Of a DNA stretch of 42,545 nt, positions 33,304-41,247 are shown in pieces; within the stretch, counting starts at the first letter, position 1; the number at the start of each line of letters is the position of its first letter. The notes below the pieces were generated by a model, which saw only the letters and a program-made list of their open reading frames with translations, ran no database searches and was not told the DNA's origin. The DNA comes from Burkholderiaceae bacterium (GTDB lineage: Bacteria; Pseudomonadota; Gammaproteobacteria; Burkholderiales; Burkholderiaceae_F). The position numbers and the translations under genes are program-made. The stretch spans positions 1 to 42,545 of the forward strand of contig JAFAIM010000058.1 of NCBI GenBank assembly GCA_019236735.1. Reading direction: 5' to 3'.

Positions 33304-34261
33304 GCAGCAGACGGGCCGAAGCGTCCGGGTGCCCGTCTCGCTGTGCGCGCCTTTCGCCACCACGGGGGCTCGGCGCGCAATTCGCTCGCCGGGCAACCCG
33401 AACACTCCGGCCCGACGGCTGCCTTCCGTCGCGCTCGCGGTCGGTTGCGCACTGCTCGTGTGCGCGATGCGCGCTGTGGCACTGGATTTCGGCGCGCCGG
33501 TCCGTGCAAGCCTGTGGTCGGAGCAGGACGGCGTCGCCCTCGGCCGTTCGTTCACACTCGGCCTGCGTCTGCTGCACGCTCCCGGCTGGCACAGCTACTG
33601 GATCGTGCCGGGCGACGCGGGTCTGCCGACGCGCCTCACGTGGAGTCTTCCGCCCGGCTTCCGTGCGGGGCCGATTCAGTGGCCGGCGCCGCGCCGATTG
33701 GCGGTCGGACCTCTGGTCGACTACGGCTACGAAGGCGACACGTTGCTGCTGACGGACGTTCAGCCCGGACCCGACCTGCTGCCCGGGGGCGAGGTGCGCA
33801 TCGAAGCGAAGGCGCAATGGCTGATGTGCCACGACGTATGCATTCCGGGCTCGCAGGATCTGGTGGTCACGTTGCCGGTACGAGAGGCGGGCGCGCTGCA
33901 CGCGACCGCGGAAGCACCCGCGTTCGAACGCGCTCGATCACACATTCCGCGCGAGCGCAAGCTCGCACGGGCGGCCGCCACGCTTGCGAACGGCCATGTG
34001 ACATTGCAATTTGCTCTGCCGGCGGAGGGGGCGCCGCACGGCCTGGAATTCTTTCCGCTGGAGGCCGGCCGCATCGAACCGTCCGCTCCCCAGACGGTGC
34101 GCGTTGCCGCAGATACGGTGCAGCTGGATTTGACCGCAGCCCAGCCGATCGCTGCCGACTTTCTCACGTTGCACGGCGTACTGACCGTCGACGGTGGCCC
34201 CGACGCCGGCGGCTGGGCAGGTACGATCGAAGTTCCGATCACCGCGAACAGCCCGAATTGA
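33290..34261 (+). CDS. Stand-alone DsbD/ScsB alpha-domain (disulfide corrector) protein
   Basis: The 323-residue exported protein resembles the N-terminal periplasmic domain of DsbD/ScsB-type thiol:disulfide interchange proteins. A signal segment ([23 protein letters not shown]) is followed by the family's opening ([20 protein letters not shown]), LLTDVQPG, and the redox pair [12 protein letters not shown] second beta domain continues to the end. The usual DsbD transmembrane and thioredoxin domains are absent, and no partner gene follows. The first 40 codons read through a dispersed repeat (33320-33407). The only upstream ATG is 33290, inside the end of hemL, so the N-terminus is uncertain. 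A GTG at 33329 is the alternative. Confidence 0.75.
   Translation: MRSRRQQTGRSVRVPVSLCAPFATTGARRAIRSPGNPNTPARRLPSVALAVGCALLVCAMRAVALDFGAPVRASLWSEQDGVALGRSFTLGLRLLHAPGWHSYWIVPGDAGLPTRLTWSLPPGFRAGPIQWPAPRRLAVGPLVDYGYEGDTLLLTDVQPGPDLLPGGEVRIEAKAQWLMCHDVCIPGSQDLVVTLPVREAGALHATAEAPAFERARSHIPRERKLARAAATLANGHVTLQFALPAEGAPHGLEFFPLEAGRIEPSAPQTVRVAADTVQLDLTAAQPIAADFLTLHGVLTVDGGPDAGGWAGTIEVPITANSPN
33320..33407 (-). repeat. Dispersed intergenic repeat, short inverted copy (88 bp)
   Basis: Read on the minus strand, this copy has the same 26-bp left arm and 47-bp right arm as the repeat at 11234-11387, with about one mismatch in each. Between them are only about 15 bp in place of the palindromic interior. 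It begins 17 bp after the hemL stop and supplies the 5' coding sequence of the DsbD-like gene. Confidence 0.85.
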
Positions 34262-34396
34262 TCGGCTGCAGCGGGCCGGGTTCCATCGCGCCGCCACGCG
34301 CGCTCCTGCCGGCGCCGGTAGCGTGGGAGCGGGCAAGCGCAGTGCGCCATTCTTTGTCACCGCTCGCCGGCGTACGATTAGGGTCGTGCCCGGAAG

Positions 34397-34858
34397 ATGA
34401 AGATGGATCTCGAAGTCGTCGACGCGCTGAGGGCAGCCGGCGTACCGGATGACAAGGCGCGCGCGGTCGTCGCCTCGCTGCATCGGGAGATCGACCAGCG
34501 CTATGTGCTTCACGCAGCGCAGCTGGCGACGCGCTCCGATCTTATGGAAACCGCGGCGCGTCTCGAGCGTCGGCTCGGGGAAATGGCAACGCGTGCGGAT
34601 CTGGCGGAAACCGCGGCGCGTCTCGAGGGTCGGCTTGGGGAAATGGCAACGCGTGCGGATCTGGCCGAGCTCAGAACGGCAACGCGCGCGGATCTGGCCG
34701 AGCTCAGAACGGCAACGCGCGCGGACCTGAACGAAGCCTTTGCCCGGCTGGAGGCCAAAATCGCCGAAACCAGGGTGGATCTGATGAGATGGTTCTTCGG
34801 GTCGTTTCTGGCGATGGGTGGGGTGCTGATTGCGGTGCTCAGACTCACGGCTCACTGA
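34397..34858 (+). CDS. Small coiled-coil membrane-anchored protein with tandem repeats
   Basis: The 153-residue product has a helical start (LEVVDALRAAGVPDDKARAVVASL). A coiled coil follows: 20-residue units of the type ETAARLExRLGEMATRADLA occur twice, and 11-residue units ELRTATRADLA occur two to three times. One C-terminal transmembrane helix (WFFGSFLAMGGVLIAVL) ends it. The recurrent ATRADL step is an 11-residue (hendecad) pattern. The design resembles small coiled-coil membrane proteins of the DUF1640/CCDC90 kind, but function is unknown. An ATG at 34403 has GGAAG 6 nt upstream and may be the true start. It converges on dacB with 6 bp between stops. Confidence 0.75.
   Translation: MKMDLEVVDALRAAGVPDDKARAVVASLHREIDQRYVLHAAQLATRSDLMETAARLERRLGEMATRADLAETAARLEGRLGEMATRADLAELRTATRADLAELRTATRADLNEAFARLEAKIAETRVDLMRWFFGSFLAMGGVLIAVLRLTAH
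34546..34731 (+). repeat. In-gene tandem repeats (60 bp x2, 33 bp x2)
   Basis: A 60-bp unit (34546-34605 and 34606-34665) is duplicated with about two mismatches. A 33-bp unit (34666-34698 and 34699-34731) follows, also duplicated almost perfectly. Both keep the reading frame and encode 20- and 11-residue coiled-coil steps. The near identity points to recent slippage or duplication. Confidence 0.9.
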
Positions 34859-34864
34859 GACGGA

Positions 34865-36355
34865 TCAGCCTTTTTCCTGCACCCAGTCGAGCAGCGCGTC
34901 GAGCGCTTCGGTGGCGGCATCGGCGTTGGGGTGGTTGATAATGGCCACGACCGCGTAGTGATGGCCGCCTGCCGCCAGCACATACCCGGCAACGGCCCGC
35001 ACTCCTTCTAAAAGCCCCGTTTTCACATACGCGCTTCCCGCGGCCGCGGTGCGCGACTTCATCGTTCCGTCCATTCCCGCGATCGGCAGCGAAGCAGCAA
35101 ACTCCGGCATTCGCGCGCCGTCGTATGCATGGCGCAACAGCCGTGCGAGGCTGCCGGCCGATATGCGTTCCCGCCGCGACAGCCCGCAGCCGTTTTCCAA
35201 CACAAGTTCCGGCATCGCCAGATTCGACCGCGCCAGCCACGCGTGCACCGCCTGCACCGAGCGCTCCGGACTCGCCGGCTGCTGTCCATCCGGCTCGCCC
35301 AGCGTCAGGAACAGCTGGCGCGCCATCACGTTGTTGCTGAACTTGTTGATCTCGCGAACGATCTCCGAAAGCGGAGGCGACTGCTGCTGCAGCAACTCGA
35401 ACGCGCCGGACGGTGTGCGGCCTTCGCGCACATGTCCGATCCATGTCCCGCCGCTGGCTTCCCACAGCGCGCGGAAGGCGGCGCCCACGTACTGCGTGTG
35501 GCTCAGCACACTGACATGCCAGCTTTGCTCGGCGCACTCGAGTGCGTAGCGCCCGGCGAACTTCGGAGCCCACGGGTCGGCGAAGTCGGCTTTCAGGCGC
35601 CCGCGCCAGTCTCCGCACGGGCCGGCAGCGAGCGGAACGCTAGCGGGCAGTTTGACGCCGGCGAGCGTCGGGGTGGCGACGATGTGCGCCAGGTGCGCTT
35701 CCGGGTCCGGGACGAACTCCAGCGTGAGCGTCTTGAAGTTCACCAGCAGCGCATCGGGTGCAACGTTGTACGGGCGCAGGTCGTTGCCATCGATCGACGA
35801 TCCGGCCTCCACGTTCGGCTCAAACGCCGACTTGTCCAGCACGAGGTCGCCGCGCAGCTGACGCAAACCCAAGCCGCGCAGTCGATGTACCAGCATCCAG
35901 AAGCGCTCGATCACGAGGCTCGGATCACCGCTTCCGCGCAGGATCAGGTCGCCGTCCAGGCGGCCACCGCGTGGATGCGACGAAGCGTAGACGTCCGTAT
36001 GCCATTGGTACGTCGGACCCAACATCTCGAGCGCCGCGTACGTCGTCAGAAGCTTCATCGTCGACGCCGGGTTCATCGGCGTCGACTCGTTCATTGCCAG
36101 CTCGATCGCTCCACCGTCCAGCGGCGCCACCACAAACGCGGTTGCCGTCGGTGCGATCTGCTCTTCGCGCAGCGCTGCGGCAACCGGCGGCGGCAGCTGT
36201 GGGGCGGCTGCAGGCGATTGCGCGAGCGCGCCGCTGCAGGCAAGCGCTGCCAGCAGCGCCACGGCCGCCAGCGCGCCGCTATGACAAAGGTGGGGGTGAA
36301 GGGCAGGGCGAACCCCTGCCACCGATCGCATCCGCGTGCGGACCCAGGCGCTCAT
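34865..36355 (-). CDS. dacB: D-alanyl-D-alanine carboxypeptidase/endopeptidase (PBP4)
   Basis: This class C penicillin-binding protein trims or cleaves peptidoglycan cross-links in the periplasm. The 496-residue product has a signal peptide (GALAAVALLAALACSGALA), the active-site SxxK at Ser98-Lys101 (PASTMKLLTTYAALE), SNN at residues 340-342 (NKFSNNVMARQLF) and KTG at 445-447 (YVKTGLLEGVRAVAGY). The large insert between SxxK and SNN is typical of PBP4. The ATG at 36355 is chosen. TACGAT lies 7 nt upstream with no ribosome-binding site, and the longer open frame upstream has no family match. It is 47 bp after cnoX on the same strand. Confidence 0.94.
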   Translation of the reverse strand: MSAWVRTRMRSVAGVRPALHPHLCHSGALAAVALLAALACSGALAQSPAAAPQLPPPVAAALREEQIAPTATAFVVAPLDGGAIELAMNESTPMNPASTMKLLTTYAALEMLGPTYQWHTDVYASSHPRGGRLDGDLILRGSGDPSLVIERFWMLVHRLRGLGLRQLRGDLVLDKSAFEPNVEAGSSIDGNDLRPYNVAPDALLVNFKTLTLEFVPDPEAHLAHIVATPTLAGVKLPASVPLAAGPCGDWRGRLKADFADPWAPKFAGRYALECAEQSWHVSVLSHTQYVGAAFRALWEASGGTWIGHVREGRTPSGAFELLQQQSPPLSEIVREINKFSNNVMARQLFLTLGEPDGQQPASPERSVQAVHAWLARSNLAMPELVLENGCGLSRRERISAGSLARLLRHAYDGARMPEFAASLPIAGMDGTMKSRTAAAGSAYVKTGLLEGVRAVAGYVLAAGGHHYAVVAIINHPNADAATEALDALLDWVQEKG

Positions 36356-36360
36356 CCGCT

Positions 36361-36394
36361 GGATCGTACAGCGGCGCCGGGATCGTACAGCGGC
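36361..36394 (-). repeat. Duplicated 15-bp segment carrying a -10-like box before dacB
   Basis: The 15-mer GGATCGTACAGCGGC occurs at 36361-36375 and again at 36380-36394 (period 19). On the minus strand each copy contains TACGAT; the inner one ends 7 nt before the dacB ATG. The duplication creates two possible start sites 19 nt apart. Confidence 0.7.
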
Positions 36395-36402
36395 CGATTC
36401 CG

Positions 36403-37272
36403 TCAGCGATTCAGCGCAGCCGCCAGCCGCCGGCGAAACGCGGACACCAGTTGCGGCTGTTCCGCCGCCAGCTCGAATACGGACAGCATCGTGCGCCGCG
36501 CCGCGCCGTCGGCGAAATCGCGTTTGCGTTCGACCACTTCGATCAGCTGCGTCAGGGCCGGCTCGAACTCGCGCCGGGCGATGTACCACTGCGCGAGGTC
36601 CAGTCGCGCCTGCAGGTCGCTCGAATCGGCCTCGATTCGCTGCCGCAGCTGCTGCTCGTCGGGCCCTTCAGCGAGGCCTTTGAGGCTGGCAAGGCGAGTG
36701 CGCAGCGCCTGCAAACGCGCGTCGTCGCGCAGCGTGGCGCCGGCGGCGGCGAGCGACCGCTCGGCCTCACCGATGCGTGCCTCGTCGATCGGAGACGGCA
36801 GGCGCTCGAGCAGAAGCTCGGCCAGATCCAGGTGCACTTGAGCCGCCTGCGGATCGAGCGCGATCGCCGCGCGCAGCGCTGCGACCGCCTGTGCCAGCTG
36901 TCCGGCCTGCGCCAGGCGGCGTGCCTTGCGCCGCTCGGCCTCGCTCGGGTTCGGCAGCAGCCGATCGATGAACTGGCGCAGCTGCGCCTCGGGCAGGACG
37001 CCGACGAACGCGTCGACCGGCTCTGCGTCGACGAAAGCCACCACATACGGGATGCTGCGAATCCGGAATTGCGCCGCCAGTTCGGGGTTCTCGTCCGAGT
37101 TGATCTTGACCAGGCGGAAGCGGCCGCCGTAGTCCTGCTCGAAGCGTTCCAGCATCGGCCCGAGCATGCGGCACGGCCCACACCACGGCGCCCAGAAGTC
37201 CACCAGGACCGGCGCGTCGCGCGAGGCCTCGATCACATCGCGTTCGAAAGACGTTTGTCCGATTTCGAGCAT
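36403..37272 (-). CDS. cnoX: Thioredoxin-TPR chaperedoxin CnoX (YbbN)
   Basis: CnoX-type proteins hold oxidatively damaged clients and pass them to GroEL/ES or DnaK. The 289-residue protein has a thioredoxin domain (about residues 1-108) with a full WCGPC active site (Cys31, Cys34) and the cis-Pro segment IRSIPYVVAF. A helical TPR-like C-terminal region (about 112-285) follows, including LAQAGQLAQAVAALRAAI and LDLAQWYIARREFEPALTQL. E. coli CnoX lacks the CxxC; this one keeps it, so it may be an active reductase, as reported for some other bacterial homologues. A GGAGG sits about 6 nt before the ATG. groESL is about 2 kb away on the other strand. Confidence 0.9.
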   Translation of the reverse strand: MLEIGQTSFERDVIEASRDAPVLVDFWAPWCGPCRMLGPMLERFEQDYGGRFRLVKINSDENPELAAQFRIRSIPYVVAFVDAEPVDAFVGVLPEAQLRQFIDRLLPNPSEAERRKARRLAQAGQLAQAVAALRAAIALDPQAAQVHLDLAELLLERLPSPIDEARIGEAERSLAAAGATLRDDARLQALRTRLASLKGLAEGPDEQQLRQRIEADSSDLQARLDLAQWYIARREFEPALTQLIEVVERKRDFADGAARRTMLSVFELAAEQPQLVSAFRRRLAAALNR

Positions 37273-37345
37273 GGCAGCCTCCAGCTGCCCTAGATCGGGG
37301 TCGGCGCGCGGGAATCAAGCCCGCGGAGCCGGTCTCGCCGGTCTC

Positions 37346-38077
37346 TCAGTTGAACAGATGCAGGAGCCCGAGGCCGGCGCGCCGATGCGAACCGAACCCG
37401 CGCTGCACGCGCTGTTTTAGCAGGTCCGGGTCCGCCACTTCGAGGGCACCTTCGAGCATCGCATAGTCGATTCGGTACGGGACATCCCCGTAGCGGAAGC
37501 GCAAGCTGTTCAGCGAGGCGCTGAACATCAGCGGCTTGATCCCGAATCCGAGCGCGCTGGAGTTGAACCACGATTCGAACTCCATCGCGGTGCGGTACGG
37601 GTGCACCACCTTCTCGTCTCCCTGCTGCACTTCGTTTCCGACGCACACTGGCAGGCTGAAGTGGTACATCAGCCCCACTGCCAGTTGCAGCACCACCCGC
37701 TTGGGCTCCAACGCGATTCCACCGGACGGCATCCCGCCCCACGGCACCGTGGAGCGAACCCAGAAACGGCCGGGAACGCTGCTGTCGGCGCGGAACAGAA
37801 ATTGTCCGGTTCCCGCTTTCTGTCCGAACACCTCGCGCAGGCGCTCGTGCGCGGTGATCGGATCACAGTCCGACTCGAACGCGACCGCCGTCTCATACAG
37901 CTCGATGTGAGGGACTTCAAGCTGCGTAAAACCCACCAATGTGATGGGCTTCGGCCGCGTTTTGGGCCTGCCGGCCTGCGACGTCTTCGACTTGGCGGCG
38001 GCCTTCGGCGCCAGGCGGCTTTTGGCGGTGTCCGGTTTGGTACGGGTTGCGCTCATCCGGTTGCGGGTTGCGTTCAT
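37346..38077 (-). CDS. Orphan Cas6e (CasE/Cse3)-like RAMP endoribonuclease homologue
   Basis: Counted from the GTG at 38086 (246 residues), residues 50-246 match the length and order of E. coli CasE as I remember it. FLFRADSS...WVRS corresponds to FLFHVEK...LLQS. VLQLAVGLMYHFSLPV corresponds to EFQLQVGVPLYFRL. MLEGALEVADPDLL corresponds to CFEGVLTINDAPAL. The glycine-rich RAMP loop VQRGFGSHRRAGLGLLHL corresponds to VQQGIGPAKSMGCGLLSL. His80 (ITAHERLREVF) falls where CasE has its catalytic His20 (LHQGLWHLF). The first 47 residues are a Lys/Arg/Ala/Pro-rich tail not found in CasE. No CRISPR array or other cas gene is in the window. ATG starts at 38077 or 38056 are possible. Its substrate is unknown. 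Confidence 0.65.
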   Translation of the reverse strand: MNATRNRMSATRTKPDTAKSRLAPKAAAKSKTSQAGRPKTRPKPITLVGFTQLEVPHIELYETAVAFESDCDPITAHERLREVFGQKAGTGQFLFRADSSVPGRFWVRSTVPWGGMPSGGIALEPKRVVLQLAVGLMYHFSLPVCVGNEVQQGDEKVVHPYRTAMEFESWFNSSALGFGIKPLMFSASLNSLRFRYGDVPYRIDYAMLEGALEVADPDLLKQRVQRGFGSHRRAGLGLLHLFN

Positions 38078-38141
38078 CCGCAACACTAATTACTGGATGT
38101 GTCAGGCAAGCACAGTCGCACGGACGGATTAGCTCGTCAAG

Positions 38142-38183
38142 AAAAAAGCGGCCGCCCGTAGTTGCTTATCGGGCAGCCGCTTT
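38142..38183 (-). terminator. Rho-independent terminator of the phasin gene
   Basis: On the minus strand AAAGCGGCTGCCC pairs with GGGCGGCCGCTTT (13 pairs, one G-T wobble) and is followed by a TTTTTT run. It lies about 50 bp after the phasin stop and isolates that gene from the Cas6e-like gene downstream. Confidence 0.92.
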
Positions 38184-38230
38184 GGGCCGATGCTTTCCGG
38201 CCCGGCAATGCAGTTTGGGGCCACGCTACC

Positions 38231-38797
38231 TTACGCGGGGACCTTTCCGCTCGCTGCGTTGGATGCAGCCGCGATCGCGCTCGAGGCCGCCTTGGCAGCT
38301 GTCGCGAAGTTGGCCTGCGCCCAGTCGTTGGCCTGGCGCGTGACCTTCGAGGTCGTGTCGAACGCAGAGTTCGCCGCTGCCACCGCTCCGCGCAGCATCG
38401 CTACGGCCTGCTCCGATCCGGCCGGGGCGTTCTTGGACGCGTAGTCCAGCACTTCGGCGATGCGGCGATTGCCCTCGGCGATTTGCTGCTCGACTACTTT
38501 GGCGATTTCCGCGCTCACGCCATTGGCAATACCGACGACGTCGCGTGTGTAGCCGACGAGTCTCTCGAACGACGGTTGGGCCGAAGCACCCGACACGGCG
38601 AGCAGGTCGCTCGGGTCCTTGACACCCGACAGCGACTGCGCCGTTTCGGTGACACCGTCCAGCGCCTTGCGGCTGGCGGCGATGTTCAAGTGCGACAGTT
38701 TTTCGGTCGCGGTGACCAGGGCGTTTCCGATGGAGCTCAGCGCCCTGATATTGGCGCGCTGCAGTTCGATCAATTGGCTGGGGGTGGTGACGTTCAT
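38231..38797 (-). CDS. Phasin family protein
   Basis: Phasins coat polyhydroxyalkanoate granules. The 188-residue helical protein starts MNVTTPSQLIELQRANIRAL. It carries the Phasin_2-type core (TATEKLSHLNIAASRKALDG, VKDPSDLLAVSGASAQPSFERLVGYTRDVVGI) and ends in an Ala-rich helix (TAAKAASSAIAAASNAASGKV), typical of PhaP in Burkholderiales. The ATG at 38797 has GAGG 5 nt upstream. The gene has its own strong promoter, candidate PhaR operators and a terminator, as expected for a highly expressed granule protein. No pha synthesis genes are in the window. Confidence 0.93.
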   Translation of the reverse strand: MNVTTPSQLIELQRANIRALSSIGNALVTATEKLSHLNIAASRKALDGVTETAQSLSGVKDPSDLLAVSGASAQPSFERLVGYTRDVVGIANGVSAEIAKVVEQQIAEGNRRIAEVLDYASKNAPAGSEQAVAMLRGAVAAANSAFDTTSKVTRQANDWAQANFATAAKAASSAIAAASNAASGKVPA

Positions 38798-38864
38798 GGC
38801 TGCCTCGCTAAGTTGGTGAAATCGGTTCCGGTATCTCGTTCGCAGCGCCTGTATCGGTTCGATG

Positions 38865-38900
38865 CTGCACTGCACAAGCGCAGTATATGCTGCGCCGCAC
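38865..38900 (-). promoter_or_regulatory. Paired operator-like sites (candidate PhaR boxes)
   Basis: CTGCACTGCAC (38865-38875) and CTGCGCCGCAC (38890-38900) are near-identical 11-mers 25 bp apart. Both differ by one base from CTGC-N3-GCAG, the type of site described for the PHA repressor PhaR. One lies between the -35 and -10 of the phasin promoter and the other at the predicted transcription start, good positions for repression. Confidence 0.55.
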
Positions 38901-38909
38901 AAATGTCAA
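38882..38909 (-). promoter_or_regulatory. Strong sigma-70 promoter of the phasin gene
   Basis: On the minus strand, TTGACA (38909-38904), a 16-bp spacer and TATACT (38887-38882) form a near-consensus promoter. Transcription would start about 78 nt before the phasin ATG. Confidence 0.85.
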
Positions 38910-38999
38910 CAAACACGTAATAACTGAAGTGCGGTACGTAAGGAAACTTGATCGGCTGGCGCGGATCCGCGCCGATGCGTCTTCTGCTGCGGCCGGTAG

Positions 39000-39027
39000 T
39001 TGAAATCCGTTCGACCGCACATATAAT
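39000..39027 (+). promoter_or_regulatory. Sigma-70 promoter of groESL
   Basis: TTGAAA (39000-39005), a 16-bp spacer and TATAAT (39022-39027) make a near-perfect housekeeping promoter. The predicted start falls inside the CIRCE element, about 97 nt before the groES ATG. Confidence 0.85.
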
Positions 39028-39053
39028 CAGCACTCTACTGGTTAGAGTGCTAA
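39027..39053 (+). promoter_or_regulatory. CIRCE operator (HrcA-binding site)
   Basis: TCAGCACTC-N9-GAGTGCTAA matches the CIRCE consensus TTAGCACTC-N9-GAGTGCTAA with a single mismatch in the left arm. It covers the end of the -10 and the transcription start of groESL, so HrcA should repress this promoter until heat shock. Confidence 0.93.
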
Positions 39054-39130
39054 CCAGTGACTATCCAAGGCCTTAACGGATTGCGGCTTTTGAAGTTATT
39101 GGAAGTTAACGAATTTTGACGGGAGAAGTC

Positions 39131-39418
39131 ATGAAGATTCGTCCACTGCACGATCGCGTGATCGTCAAACGCCTGGACAACGAGCGCAAGACAGCATCGG
39201 GGATCGTGATTCCGGACAACGCCGCTGAAAAGCCCGATCAGGGTGAAGTCGTGGCAGTCGGTCCTGGTAAGAGAGATGACAACGGCAAGCTGATCGCGAT
39301 GGATCTGAAGGTCGGCGACAAGGTGCTGTTCGGCAAGTACTCGGGCCAGACCGTCAAGGTCGAGGGCGAGGAGATGCTGGTGATGCGCGAGGAAGACATC
39401 ATGGGCGTGATCGCGTAA
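39131..39418 (+). CDS. groES: Co-chaperonin GroES
   Basis: GroES is the heptameric lid of the chaperonin. The 95-residue protein begins [16 protein letters not shown]. It has the mobile loop [21 protein letters not shown], the [12 protein letters not shown] core and the C-terminal EEDIMGVIA. The ATG at 39131 has GGGAG 5 nt upstream; a TTG five codons earlier would add an unconserved MTGEV. It is the first gene of the groESL operon, 40 bp before groEL, under a CIRCE-controlled promoter. Confidence 0.98.
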   Translation: MKIRPLHDRVIVKRLDNERKTASGIVIPDNAAEKPDQGEVVAVGPGKRDDNGKLIAMDLKVGDKVLFGKYSGQTVKVEGEEMLVMREEDIMGVIA

Positions 39419-39455
39419 GGCGCGCTACGCAGGCAAACCAATCGATTCGGAGTGA

Positions 39456-41108
<1,653 letters not shown>

Positions 41109-41115
41109 GGAAAAA

Positions 41116-41146
41116 AGCGCTAAGCGGGCGCTCTTTTGGTGCCCGC
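41116..41146 (+). other. Mutually exclusive hairpins after groEL
   Basis: AGCGC(41116-41120)/GCGCT(41128-41132), followed by CTTTT, and GCGGGC(41124-41129)/GCCCGC(41141-41146) share bases and cannot form together. The first resembles a weak terminator; the second would disrupt it. They may only be a 3'-end stabilising structure. Confidence 0.4.
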
Positions 41147-41168
41147 CGCAGACAGTCGGTTTACAGTG

Positions 41169-41200
41169 GCACCGCCGGGAAGCCGGCGGTGCTTTTTTTT
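41169..41200 (+). terminator. Strong rho-independent terminator of groESL
   Basis: GCACCGCCGG and CCGGCGGTGC form a perfect 10-bp stem with a GAAG loop, followed by eight T residues, about 60 bp after the groEL stop. Confidence 0.95.
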
Positions 41201-41247
41201 GGCGCGAGCTGAAAAGAAAAAGGCGAGGCGAGAAAAAAGGGGGAGGT

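Noticed and set aside
39060..39125. Sigma-32 promoter for groESL (TTTTGAAG near 39090)
   Set aside because: No CCCCAT-type -10 follows at the right distance.
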